A stretch of 64,000 nucleotides of DNA, taken from positions 248,001 through 312,000 of the forward strand of contig JADNRV010000056.1 in the NCBI GenBank assembly GCA_015499995.1. The letters run 5' to 3'. Below, piece by piece: positions 1 through 11,290 of this stretch. The notes under the pieces were generated by a model, which was given only the letters and a program-made list of their open reading frames with translations, was not told where the DNA came from and searched no databases. This stretch comes from Flammula alnicola. Lineage: Eukaryota > Basidiomycota > Agaricomycetes > Agaricales > Strophariaceae. The position numbers and the translations under genes are program-made. The stretch's first letter is position 1. The number at the start of each line of letters is the position of its first letter.

Positions 1-1216
1 GTTCAAAATTGGTACGACAACATCGAGAGTCAGAATCAGCAATACGATCCACAAATCTGGGAGGAGACACGCTTAACTAGGATAAGCGGATTTCACCCTG
101 GCATCGTTCTTCCGTTCGGGAAAACCTGGCCGGACCGCGAGCAGTGCACCCTCGTATGGGAGTGCCTCGTTGCATCAGCTACAACGGACGACGCCGTTAA
201 ATACCTCTATGACAAATTCCGTTACTTCGCCCGAGAGGGTCAAGATATTCCAACAAACCCCGACATCGCCTCTGTGGACCCGTTACCCGTGCCCAAAAGG
301 CTAAGGTCCAACGTCGCACCAGCTGCGTTCACACCCTTCATGCACCGCCTGATACCTATATTAGGCCCCGAATTCGGAGGGCGGATGCTCAACGATATGT
401 GGAGCGTGCACATCAAGCCCACGATACACCATTACACCGAGCTGCTCGGCTTCTATTCCAAACGGGGGCTTGTTGGCGAGGTGTTCGCGATCTTGGACCA
501 GCTAGAACGCGGAAAGATGCTGAAGAAGGAAGTCGAGCTGCCTCCGCATCAACGAAATGGAGCGTCAGGGAAAAAGACATACACGAAGAAAATCTTTTTC
601 GCCGAACCTGATTTACCGTTTTATGTCTCGCTGATACGGGGTTTTATCATCTCCAATAACGTCAAGGCTGCAGAAGAGATTTTTCGACGTTTGCAGCGGC
701 GGACGCCTTGCCCTCCAGGAAAGAACCGACACCTTGATCGTGCGATGCGTGATCTACAGAGCCAAGACCGGGCAGCAGCCTCAGTATGTTTTATCCTGTT
801 TCCTATTCCTTTGTTTCTCTTTTTCTGACTATTCGTCTATAGACACGTAGATCTCGGAGAGCAACAATGTATCGCCCGCCTCGTATTACATAAATGCGGT
901 CAAGGTATGCAGTTATGAAGTAAATTTCATGTCGTTTGACGGAGAAATCTGACTCTTTTTTTTTTGTAGGTGGTGTTACACACCTGCGAATCACTGCCAC
1001 TACCAGGCAACCAGACCATTCGTCCAGTCCCTCACAGCACGGCGCGTTCTCCTGACGCAAGAGGGAGACGCATTGCAGTTATCCGTCGATGTAGGGAAGC
1101 CTGTGGTAGACAACGCGGTACCGAGTGTTGCCGCTAGTGCCAATAACACCTTATCCTGGAGGATTGTTAAGAAGGAATGGCGTCCATGGTTTAAAAAACT
1201 CTTTACCTACGCATAG
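1..1216 (+). CDS. PPR-repeat protein, 3' part (5' end outside window)
   Basis: The frame is open from base 1 to an intron at 784, so the gene starts upstream of the window. Two helical-hairpin stretches look like pentatricopeptide repeats: one begins near base 418 (HHYTELLGFYSKRGLVGEVF) and one near base 612 (FYVSLIRGFI...AAEEIFRRL). PPR proteins bind organellar RNA, so a role in mitochondrial RNA processing or translation is the likely one. Introns with good ends are seen at about 784–842 (GTATGT..TATAG) and 905–968 (GTATGC..GTAG). The last exon can be read to a TAG at 1214–1216, ending WFKKLFTYA, but the frames of the three exons do not join cleanly under the best splice sites. One base may be missing, as in neighbouring genes. 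PPR identity is fairly secure; the C-terminus is not. Confidence 0.6.
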
Positions 1217-1684
1217 TCAAGTCTTACTCATTGTGTAGTACTTAAATGCGAGCTCAGGGATGTGAGGTCATCGAACGATGAGAGACCGTAAACCCAATCA
1301 ATTAGTGAAAAATCCTAGTGATAAAGGCACTAGATAATGTACCACGAACACTTGTCTAACACCTTCGTACACTCATACTACTAATATTGCCCTCGGAAAT
1401 AAAAGAGGAAAGCATACGGATTGTTCGACAATTCAACCACCTTAGATACACCCTGTCATCCACGTCAACTGCTCTTCTCATGCAAGGCTCTTCTCATGCC
1501 AGGTGTAACTCGGGCAACTACCATGGGGTCCAGACCCAGATTGACAGCGATAAGAGTAGCGTAACAGAACTTGGTTTTCGGTTTCCAAGCTTGGAGTTGA
1601 ACAGCGACTGGAATGATGAAGAGCAAGATTGGGAAGTTTCCAAGAGGAAAGAAGAGGTTTCATTCGACATTGCCGCCAACGAAA
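1217..1684. other. Intergenic, convergent 3' ends
   Basis: This spacer lies between the 3' ends of the PPR gene and the TFIIE gene, which converge. Short open frames here have no recognisable domain. I see no RNA gene or repeat. Confidence 0.5.
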
Positions 1685-3535
1685 TCATGACCGCGCCTGG
1701 AGGATTTCGAAGTAGGCCATATACTCGTCCGGCGTCATCAAGTCGTGGTCCTCTTCCGTGACTTGCGAATAAGGCTTGGGGAAACCGTTGACTATCGTAA
1801 ACGAAGGTCACGTGACGGTACAAGAGAGAAGGATGAAGACAGACTCACCATTAACCATGGGGTCATCCAGCGGCTCCACCAGCTCCTCGCCCTCCTCCTG
1901 TCCTTGCATAAGCGCATCGGGTTGCTCATATCTTCCTTGCTCTCCAAAGTCATTCGCAAACCCATTTGGATGGGCGAAGCCATTGACTCCGAGAAACCCG
2001 TTCCCATTGACCAGACCGTTCACTTTGGGCTGTTTTATTCTCGAGGCCGCACCCACGTCCTCCTGGCTCCTCGATCGTTTACGGTATGCATTGAGTGAGT
2101 CGAGGTACTCCACGTTGGGCTTTTTGTCTTCCTCTTCCTCTTCCAAGCCATTGGGGAAGTCGGGCGAATTGGACGAGGAGGGTACCCCTGTGGCAGTGGG
2201 TGTGGGCTGGGCTGAGGCGGCAGCTGATGATGCAGCGAGTGAAGCGTAATATTGGTCATATACTGGTGAAAAGAACGATAGTTAGAAGTTGAAAATGATG
2301 AAAATGAAATATAAACTCACGATCCGACTCGAGATTGATGGCGGGCTTCACATCTTCCACACTGCCTCCATATGCCTGCATGCTAACACCATGACCGTGC
2401 GGCCTCGTCGAACCGCCAATGACACCCAGGCCTTTTAGAATGTCGTCATTTGACATCGGCGCAGAAGGGCCATTAACACCTAATGCCGCCTCCCGCACAC
2501 TCTCTTTCACTCCTAGCGCCGTCAAATCACCTGTAATCGTACTCTTCAAATGCCATGCCGGTAATGCATTTTGCTGCCTCTTCACCTCGGCCTCGGCATC
2601 CCTCTCCTGCCGGCGCGTCGATTCATCCTTGTCCATCGCCATCATCACACCCACACCCTCGTCGTCCTTCCGCGTGCCATCAGCGCCAGCAACCTTGAGT
2701 CCACTCTGTGTCGAAGACAACTTGTGCTTGTCGATTCAGACGGGTTGTTCTTGACCCAAGCCGCGACGTCAAAGGCCGGCAGCACCATCGCCTCGCTTTT
2801 CTGTAGCCCCTCGCGAATGAACCGCATCTGGTTATTGAACCTCTGCATGCGATCCTTGCTGCCCTGCACGCTCTCAGCATTCTCGTTATCCACCACCTCG
2901 GCGTGGCAGATCTCGCAGATCAGGATTCCCCGTGCAAAGTCCATTAACTTATCCACCTCGAGCGGTGAATATGATTGCTTGCATTGAGGGCATATGTAGC
3001 CCTTGTTGTCGAGTTCCTGTCGAGCAACATTGGAAAAGAGCCACAAAGGAAAAGGAAGAAAAACGCACGTTACGCAGGGTAGAATCGATGATATACCTCA
3101 TCTTGGCAATTCTCCACTTGACGACGTTGCAGAAATGCTCGTAGTCAATGTAGTAGTATTGCTTTCCGACGCTCCGCTGGGCCCCTTCCTTGAGCTCATT
3201 CTGACGATATCTGATCGTAAAGGTTAGCAACGGTCTAGGAAATAGTCGTATACGCACATTTTGACGAGAGAGTCATTGGCCAGGACCGCGATGACCTTGT
3301 TCAGCTCTTTAGGCTGGAGTCCCATCCGGCCAGCCAAGTCATCGTCTTTGAGGCTGCAAGAGAGGTCAGGAAACGAACGCAATGTGTATCAGTGGCATTA
3401 ATCCACGGATTCTCATACTTACACCGGATGCCTTGCAAGCTGGTCCATGATTATGGTGTATTTGGGCTCGTAGAATGCGCGCGAGACATATTGTACAAGG
3501 AGCCGCAGCGTCTCTTGTTCCTCCTTCGTGGCCAT
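1685..3535 (-). CDS. TFA1: Transcription initiation factor IIE subunit alpha (one apparent 1-nt gap)
   Basis: This is the large subunit of general factor TFIIE, which joins the RNA polymerase II pre-initiation complex and helps recruit TFIIH. Six exons fit: 3535–3423, 3354–3258, 3210–3069, 3016–2321, 2262–1849 and 1791–1685. The start MATKEEQETLRLL leads into a winged-helix region (LKDDDLAGRMGL, RQNELKEGAQRSV, YYYIDYEHF). A four-Cys zinc ribbon follows (CPQC about 15 residues after the third intron, then CEIC). The C-terminal half is acidic and of low complexity, and ends with DEYMAYFEILQ, the usual acidic tail. At about 2735–2737 the frame slips by one base (…NNPSE to DKHKLSST…) with no room for an intron, so one base seems missing. 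Family assignment is near certain. Confidence 0.92.
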
Positions 3536-4837
3536 AGGCTTGAAAGTGAGTCAGCGACGACTCTTCCAAGTCAACGTGTTTGCGAGGCCCTAAGGCCGCC
3601 TTGAGTATGGGGCCGACAGCAGTCGCAAGTAGACCTTTTTGTGGGTAAGCTGATACCGTTGGTGGATCGGAGAGCCCTGTGGTCGTCGTGTGGAACGTTG
3701 AGGATGAAGAAAGAGATTGGATTCGGCACCGCCGGCTCAGGGTTCATTATTTAGCTTCGGCATTTCAAATAAACAATTACATAAGCGCCGTGATAACTCC
3801 GGTTTCTAAGTTTGAAGTTTTCCTCCACTTCAACTTTTTCTAGATCCGGACCCAACATCATTTCAGCCAGCGTCACGACATATCTCGACATCTCAAGATG
3901 ACGACTGATCATAAGTTGGCATCTCTCTACGCTGAGATTTCGGTTTTCACAGGCCAAGAGATTTACTGCCAGTGCAGACTTCACGCCTGTCAACAACTTT
4001 GTTCAACGTGGAAGTCTTCAACCAACCCACTCAGACCCGATATTCTCGCTGTTCGTTCTTGATTGATGGGCTACAGCGATAACTCCTAAGCCCAGACGTG
4101 CACCCCTGATTGCGATAAACCCAACTCTCGATTCTGGAATGGCAGCTAGTTACTGCGGTATGATAACAGCACTCCTGCACATCGCCTTATGTTCCGTCGC
4201 TGCCAGGCACCGCAAACTCTAATAATTCAATTACGATTTCACCATACTTACTCCATAGTGGCCCTCATGGGGAGGTCCCGATCTGGGCTCATATGGCTGT
4301 CTACGATAAAACTCGTGAGTCGTGTGAGGTCGTGTGCTATCATCACCCTTTCTCCTTGTGGGAGTGAAGCACATGGACAACGGAGGTCCATGATGCATCA
4401 TAATGTTAACGGATAACACCACTCCCCTGCCGGATAACATATGTATCGGCGGACAAGTTTTTTTTTTCAGCGCAGAAATATTTTTAAAGTCTATCCTCAA
4501 GGTCAGCCTAGACTTGACGCTTCTACAGTTCTCTATCTTTAATATATGGTCCGATATAGATCAGTTACATATCCCATCGTCTTCGAAAATACACGGTTGG
4601 GCAGTTGGTGATACTTGGTAAGTATCTTGGCATAGGCATGGAGCGCGATCTAAAAATAACACCAACACCAAATGCACCATGTGCTGCCAGCGTCCAAACG
4701 TGGGGATATAAAGGCAAGAGGCGAATAATTTACCCCCCGACGAGGCTTCTTTTCGCGCCATCTCAAGAGCCCGTTAACAAGGCTACTTCTCTCCGTCGCT
4801 GCCTCCTCATCCAAACCCTTTGCCTATTTCCTACGCA
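3536..4837. other. Divergent promoter region between TFIIE alpha and the peptide transporter
   Basis: No convincing coding exon was found. A minus-strand open frame at 3751–3996 has no recognisable domain. The right end carries a TATA element for the transporter, followed by a pyrimidine-rich stretch before its ATG. Confidence 0.5.
4707..4712 (+). promoter_or_regulatory. TATA box of the peptide transporter gene
   Basis: TATAAA, preceded by GGGGA, lies about 125 bases before the ATG at 4838. A CT-rich stretch lies between them, as is common for strongly expressed fungal genes. Confidence 0.5.
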
Positions 4838-7277
4838 ATGGCTGGTCTGCAGAAAGACGAAGCCGCGCTCGCTGCCTTGAGTAATATTAAGAGCATCGAC
4901 TCCACGGAGAAGCACTCAGATGTGGATCATGAGCTTGACGGTATTCATGACGGCCTCGAATTCCCGACCGAGGAGGAGAGAGCAACACTTCGTCGTGTGC
5001 CAGATTCCGTTCCATGGAGTGCCTACTGTGAGTTGCTTTCATTCACGGATCTACCAGTGCAATAACACGGTCCATTAGTGATTGCAATTATAGAGTTGGC
5101 GGAGCGCTTTTCTGTATGTTTCCGCCTTTACCACTCGACTTTTGACTTGACATTTATTTTTTCAAGTTCTACGGTTCCAGCGTCGTCTTCGTGAGTAAAA
5201 CTTGCTTCCGTCGCTTCGAACCTCAACCAAACCTATTTAGACCAACTTTATTCAAAGGCCCTTGCCTCCAGGCTCGCAACTGGATCCGCTGGGCTTAATG
5301 GCCAAGCCGGTGCATTGGGAATGGGGCAGCGTGCTTCCACGGGTCTGACAACTTTCTACCAGTTTTGGTGAGCCCAAAATAGATCTGCTGCATGTGGTGG
5401 TCTCACAAAAGTCTACAGGTGTTACGTTACCCCTTTGCTTGGCGCCTACATCGCTGATGCGCACTGGGGCCGCTACAAGACGATCTGTTGGGCTGTTGTC
5501 ATTGCCTTGATCGGCCATATCATTCTCATCATCTCTGGAGTCCCCGGCGTTATCGAGAAAAGTGGTGCAATTGGCGCTTCGTTATCGCTTTGGTTGTTAC
5601 GGGTTTCGGTATGGATTCACGTCGCGTTCATGTCGTCTTCCTCACTGATTTATGATGATGCAGGTACTGGAATGTTCAAAGCGAACATTTCGCCTCTAGT
5701 CGCTGAGCAATACAAGCGCACCAAACTCTTTGTTATCACGACAAAAAGCGGCGAGCGTGTCATTGTCGACCCATCGCTTACGACTTTGAGGGTTTACATG
5801 GTAAAATCATTTTTTTTTTTTTCAAGCCGTTGAAATTGCCGCTAAAAATGTCTTTTCGTTAGTACTTCTACGAACTCATCAACGTTGGCGCCTTATTGGC
5901 CAAATTGGCATGACATACTCGGAGAAAGTGGGTAATTAAATACCTCCCATTGGCTAGATGAATGACGCTGGAACCTTTATCCAGTTCGTTGGATTCTGGC
6001 TTGCCTACACTTTGCCAACCATTGTCTTCTTGCTCTGCCCCATTATCCTCTACCTCGGACGCAATCGCTATTCTCGCAGCCCGCCCACTGGCTCCGTCCT
6101 CGCTACCGCCCTCCGTCTGTGGCGATACGCAGCCCGCGGAAAGTGGAGCCTCAACCCGGTCAAGACTTACAAGAATCTGACCGCTCCAGGGTTCTGGGAA
6201 AATGCGAAGCCCAGCAAAGTTGTCGGAGAGAGACCAGCGTGGATGACCTTCGATGATCAATGGGTCGACGAAGTTCAGCGTGGTCTCAAAGCATGTGCTG
6301 TCTTCTTCTGTTTTCCTCTCTACTGTACGTGCAGATGTTATCTTTCCTGGCTAATATCGCTTGACTGACGTGATGTATCCTGCATTATACAGGGTTGACA
6401 TACAACCAGTTGAATAACAACTTGACCTCGCAAGCTGCGACGATGACACTCCACGGCATCCCTAACGACGTCTTGTCCAATCTCGATCCATTTGCTTTGA
6501 TCATCCTCATTCCTATCTGTGATTTGTTCGTAAGTGAACCAAGTTAATCCAGTGCCAGTATAACGTGATTGACGGCGTGAACACAGATTTACCCCGCCCT
6601 TCGTCGTATGGGAATAAACTTCAGCGCTCTCAAGAAAATCACTCTCGGATTCTTCACTGGGCTGCTGCCATGGCTGGGCCGCAGGTGCGTAATGGAATCA
6701 GTTACCGAGTTTAATCGCCAACTGACATTATCGAACAGTATTGCAGCACTATATCTACAAGACCAACCCATGCGGCGACCAAGCGTCTTTGTGCGACGGA
6801 GTGTCCCCGCTTAACGTTTGGATCCAATCAGGATCGTGAGTGCTGCTTTCTCCTAGAAGATCTCAAAGCATTTTTAATCATTTGAATGCTTCCAGATACA
6901 TCCTCATCGCCATTAGCGAGATTTTCGCTTCTATCACCGGTCTTGAGTACGCGTTCACCAAGGCGCCCAAGAACATGCGCTCTCTCGTGATGTCTGTCTT
7001 CCTGTTCATGTCCGCGCTCTCTTCTGCCCTCGGCGAGCCTTCGTCTGTGAGTCCCTATTCCTTTACCTTCACGTTGCATGTCTAAAATGCTTTGAATTAT
7101 CAAGCTTTGTCCGCTGATCCTTTGCTCGTCTGGAATTACGGTGTGATGGGAGTCCTTGCCCTCGTCACAGGAATCGTATTCTGGTGGTCCGTTCGCGATC
7201 TCGATGCCCGGGAAGATGAATTGAACAACTTGGCGGAGGGCCACGTTGGCATTCACAACGAGAACGAGAAGCACTGA
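4838..7277 (+). CDS. PTR2: Proton-coupled di/tripeptide transporter, PTR2/POT family (several apparent 1-nt gaps)
   Basis: This is a plasma-membrane symporter that takes up di- and tripeptides with protons. About 13 exons run from ATG 4838 to TGA 7277 with short GT..AG introns. Diagnostic stretches in order are LAERFSFYGSSVVF (first helix and ExxER-like motif), LLGAYIADAHWGRYKTI (PTR2 signature 1), GTGMFKANISPLVAEQ (signature 2), FWLAYTLPTIVFLLCP, LTYNQLNNNLTSQA, HYIYKTNPCGDQASLC, EYAFTKAPKNMRSLVMS and DPLLVWNYGVMGVLAL. Six places need exactly one extra base to follow the family: about 5276, 5578, 5895, 6661, 6675 and 7037. Splice sites and motifs around them are intact, so sequencing gaps explain this better than pseudogene decay. 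Other members of the POT superfamily also carry nitrate or auxin, but the fungal PTR2 motifs fit best. Confidence 0.85.
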
Positions 7278-7915
7278 GTAATCTAATGAGCCGTACTATC
7301 TCTGGTGTTATAGCATGTAATTCATGTTCCCTTTTTACGTTTGATATTTAGGTGTATAATGAGCGAATGTCGTATAGCTAACGAATGATATTCATGTTAG
7401 AAATTTTTTCTCGACAAGTCTTATCGCACCGTTGTCTTGACTCTTGACAGAACCTCATGGACAATCGCTTGGTACATGAATTTCAAATGATAGGAACGAG
7501 CGCTTATTTTTGCAGAGATAATTGTGGTCACGCGACACTCCTAGCAATTGGAAATTTTGAAATTATTTATATTTTTGCACAATTCTTACCATCCTCTTCT
7601 TGTCATATTTCTCTTGTGGAAGTCAACCTCTAGAACAATTTCAAAAACAATCGAACATCTAGGCATTGTCAAGGCATTGTAGAGGTCAATGGCAAGTTGA
7701 CGAGAATTAAAATATCAGTCAAGGCTGCGTTCTTCAGCAAGCTAATAGTACGAATGATTTTCTAGGCTCAACTCTACCGCAGAGCCAATTGCAAGGAAGC
7801 AGCGATTGTTACACAACTAAACACCTAATTCTTCTCATCTGGGTCCTCGAATTGGCCATACCCTCCATGAGGCCCTGGATGGTCCCTATACTCACCCCCG
7901 CTTTCTCTACGAAGC
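7278..7915. other. Intergenic, convergent
   Basis: This AT-rich spacer lies between the 3' ends of the transporter and the first GFA gene. A short direct repeat of aaggcattgt occurs near 7670. No gene, RNA or mobile element is visible. Confidence 0.5.
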
Positions 7916-9036
7916 TCAGCCTCTTTTTATGCCATTCAGCCACTCTTCAGCACGGACCCCGTCCACCCGTTCGTCCACGAGACCCAAAGAGACATCGATC
8001 ACGTCTTGACGCCCCGAATACCACCAGAAAGCCGTTGCGCCACACGTCCCGCAGAACTCCGTGTACTTGCCAGGGCTCGAGCTGAACTGCTTGAGCCCGC
8101 GCGGACGAGCTTCTCGTTCATGAACTCGATGGGCTGGGAGCTTCCTTTCTCGAAGATGTTTGAGCGGGGGACGAAGCCCCAGGACTGTACTTCGAACCCG
8201 TTCCCCAGGCGGCAGTGCGTGCACACGCAATGGCCGGCGAGATATTTTGTCCCACAGGAAGGCGCTACTTTGTGTTCCTCCGCCCCTCTTGAGTCTAGTG
8301 TGATTAACTGGCCTGTTTCGTTCGTGCACATAGACGGAGAGAGCCACCACTTCTCGTCTTTTGGGTTGCAGATCGTCGCTAGGCGTGTCTGTATCGTCGG
8401 GAAGAGGAGGTCGGGGTACGGTGCATACGGCTGTGCGGAGAGCTCGTTTGGGCGGGTGATATCAAACTTTATGGCACCGCAATGGCAGTAGAACGGCAGT
8501 TTCTCTTCTTGCTTGGCTGCTTCCCTGCTCTTGAGTTCGTTGGCACGCCACCCGAGAGGCACCTCTTTGCCGTTCTCCTCGTTGGCGTATCGTGGAAGGC
8601 GTTTTCCACCTACTGCGCGAAGTTGGTCTGCAATACCACCGTCCATGGTGTCCTCGACATGGACATGGCATCCCAACTGCGCAATACCTGCGGTCCGCTC
8701 GAGAGCTCCACCGGCGACGTACCAGTTTGTATCATTCTCATAAAGGAACATATGAGCGGAGCAGCCGTCGCAAAAGTAGCGGACAGCGTTGGGGGAGGTG
8801 CGGTAGCCCGTAAGGTCAGTGGAATTGGGGTCGACAAGATGGGGCCTGAGGCTTCCGATAAGGGGTGGGCCCCGGATTGGGAGGTAGTAGAATGCCATTT
8901 GGCCAGAAACATGTCTGCAGGTGCTGCAGTGACATAAATGGCTGTGAAAAGGAAGCAGCGAGTCGTCGAATTCGACGTGGAGGGTGCTGATACCGCAATG
9001 GCACTGTGCTTTCAAGTACGTCGTACCTTTTTCCAT
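7916..9036 (-). CDS. Two-domain GFA/CENP-V-like zinc protein, copy 1 (one apparent 1-nt gap)
   Basis: This gene encodes two GFA folds in one chain; these are zinc-binding modules named after the glutathione-dependent formaldehyde-activating enzyme. Domain 1 has QCHCGISTLHVEF, HLCHCSTCRHVSGQM and YFCDGCSAHMF. Domain 2 has YCHCGAIKFDI, GHCVCTHCRLGNGFEVQSW and EFCGTCGATAFWW. These are the expected CxC, CxxC and CxxC zinc ligands. Near 8093–8105 the frame slips by one base just after FMNEKLVR, and the other frame continues with GLKQFSSSPGKY through the last zinc pair to the stop at 7916. The slip falls in a GC-rich run (gcccgcgcgg) and is probably a missing base. Copies 2 and 3 lie directly upstream. 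Whether any of the three acts on S-hydroxymethyl-glutathione cannot be told from sequence. Confidence 0.82.
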
Positions 9037-9169
9037 GGTGGTCTAGTGGAGAGGAGAGGCCGGTAAGCAAACTTCGAGAAGCCAAAATGCAGACGGAACT
9101 TTTCAACGACATCTGAGACTAATAGTGTAAAGATCGAACATTGTCTTGAATACCCGTTCAACTCCATTC

Positions 9170-10440
9170 CTACATCGTCTTCAACCCCTCTTCCAGTCCT
9201 TTTGCGATAGCCGGACTCAAAGCCCTTTCATTAAAGCTCACGCGCGCTTTATGCCACGCGAGCCAATCCTCCGCCCTCACCCCACCGCTTTTCTCGTCCA
9301 ACAACCCCACAGACACATTTACCAAATCGGGCACGCCCGCCTGCCACGAAAAAGCTGTCGCTCCACAAGTCCCACAGAACTCCCTGTACCTTCCAGGACT
9401 CGAAATATACTGCTTCAGACCCGCCGGTCTCTCGTTCTCGTTCTCCAGACACAGCGGAGTGTTGGTATGCGGCTGGACTACGTTCGCGATAGTAACATAC
9501 GCCCAGGACTGGATTTCGAACCCGCTGCAGAGCCGACAGAAGCTGCACATGCAGTGTCCTGCAAGGTACTTCGTGGGATTGGGCGAAGACGCTGGGCGAA
9601 GCCACCATTTTTCGTCGGCCAGGTTAGAAATTTTTGCAAGGTGGGAGACGTCGTATGGATAGAGGAGATCCGGATACGCAGATGATGGGAGGAAGGATGC
9701 CTCTGAAGGCCGGGTGATGGCGAACTTGATAGTCCCACAGTGGCAGAAACCTTGTAGTTGCTCTTCTGACTTGTCTTCTTCGCTAGCCGCCTGCAATTTC
9801 GGAGGTGGTTGTGCCCTCCATCCAAGAGGAAGCTCCTCGCTGCCCTTTCCTCCCGATATCTCGGCAATGTCACCCCATCCACGACCCTTAACTGGTCGGC
9901 GAGCCCTCCATCCATTGTGTCGCCAACCCAAATGTGGGAGCCAAGTTTCACCACATCGTCTGTCCTTCTCAGCGCACCAACGGCGACCTCCCAACAATTC
10001 TCAGATCCCTTGTGTTGGACCCAGAAAAGCTGCGCAGAGCACGAGGAACAGAAGTACCTCGTAACATCCGGCGACGTTTTGTATGTTGTCAAATCTTCGA
10101 GTTCGTATGGGATCTCTGGTTCCTCAAGCCAGATGCTAGGGGCTGCAAGGAGACCGTCGTTCGTGACCATAGATCGACCATTCCCATTGTCCAAACCCCC
10201 TCTTCCATTCTCGTCTGAGCTTTGCTCCCCACTACGACTCACGCTGCGGCTGCCACTCTCGTGCAGACGAGTAAGGGGAACGCCTTTTATCGAGACGTAG
10301 TACGCTGCCATCTGTCCAGAGGAGTGACGGCATGTCGAACAATGGCAGAGAACGTCCGGGATTGGGAGAGACGCGCTGTCGAAGGCGACTCTGAAGCTGT
10401 TGAGCTCGCACTGGCAGGAGGCGTTAATGTAAGTCGACAT
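9170..10440 (-). CDS. Two-domain GFA/CENP-V-like zinc protein, copy 2 (one apparent 1-nt gap)
   Basis: It has the same architecture as copy 1, starting MSTYINASCQCELNSFRV. Domain 1 carries LCHCSTCRHSSGQM and YFCSSCSAQLF, separated by a longer, Ser/Gly-rich loop than in the other copies. Domain 2 carries FCHCGTIKFAI, GHCMCSFCRLCSGFEIQSW and EFCGTCGATAFSW, and the chain ends LEEGLKTM. One base seems missing near 9846–9848, in an AAAGGG run: the frame ending LPRYREE continues in another frame as GSEELPLGWRA, matching the VPLGWRA of copy 1. Only about 130 bases separate it from copy 1, so the pair arose by tandem duplication. The substrate is unknown. Confidence 0.82.
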
Positions 10441-11290
10441 CTGGTTTCTTTATCGATCCTGGTAAGATCTGGCTTGACTCGAGGGGATGTGAATATCGAT
10501 GCGATAGCCTGATGAATAGAGTCCTTGATAGAGTCACTCACTAATGTATTACTGATGTAAGAACTCGGTGAGCGTTTGTGGTATGATCAGTTCCGTGGAG
10601 CTGAATATAAGAGATTTGGTGCGGTGACCACTTCGATGAGTGGAATATCAAGTGTAATACGGTTTGGCTGATGATAACCTAAAACTTTTATGAAGCAAAG
10701 TAGAATCTTTGTGACTTCTACCACTGACCTAGCTGCCCTTTTAAAAGAGACAGAGCGATATTCCGACAATGCAAAGTGTCGTTAAGCGCTTCGCCGAAAG
10801 TTAAAAGAAAGCCTGGGCTTGGACGGCAGTGTCGAGGTCCAGATGAAGAATGTACCTCGAGAACCAAAGAGCCTCTATATGGCGATGACCATCTGACATG
10901 TTCTGTTACGCTCCTGACTCGGAGACCCGAGAGTCTAGAACCTGGCCACCTGCCTAGACAACTAAATTTGATGACTCCAAGTGTACTATTTTAATTCGTT
11001 TATTCTTAGTTTTGGAATCTGCCCATGAGGCAGCCTATCATCCTCAGGCTGAACATATCCACCGCGACGTTGAAGAAAGCCGCCAGCCAAGAAAACAAAA
11101 AAGTAACTACGCATAACGATCCCAGTGACCGTTAGCTGTTAGCTGACCGTTGACGACTCGCCGCAAGGTACATTATCAGGGATATCGATATGTCATTCAA
11201 TATTGAACATTGAATGTCACGGTTCATTATGTTCATTTATCAAAGTCTATCTGGCTCTACATATGTAGCTACTTCGAAGTTCGAGTTAGT
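10441..11290. other. Spacer between GFA copies 2 and 3
   Basis: No coding exon is recognised. Around 11126–11155 the motif ccgttagctg / gttagctgaccgtt repeats and is partly inverted. This is the promoter side of copy 2. Confidence 0.4.

Noticed and set aside
3751..3996. Small gene between TFIIE and the transporter
   Set aside because: 81 codons without domain, splice structure or promoter; no support beyond being open.
4838..7277. Transporter treated as a pseudogene
   Set aside because: Six one-base slips but no premature stop within the correct frames, all splice sites and signature motifs kept. Sequencing error is more likely than decay.
8090..8110. Programmed ribosomal frameshift in the GFA gene
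   Set aside because: No slippery site plus structure is evident, the same kind of slip occurs in unrelated genes of the window, and the paralogue at 11291–12451 has no shift.
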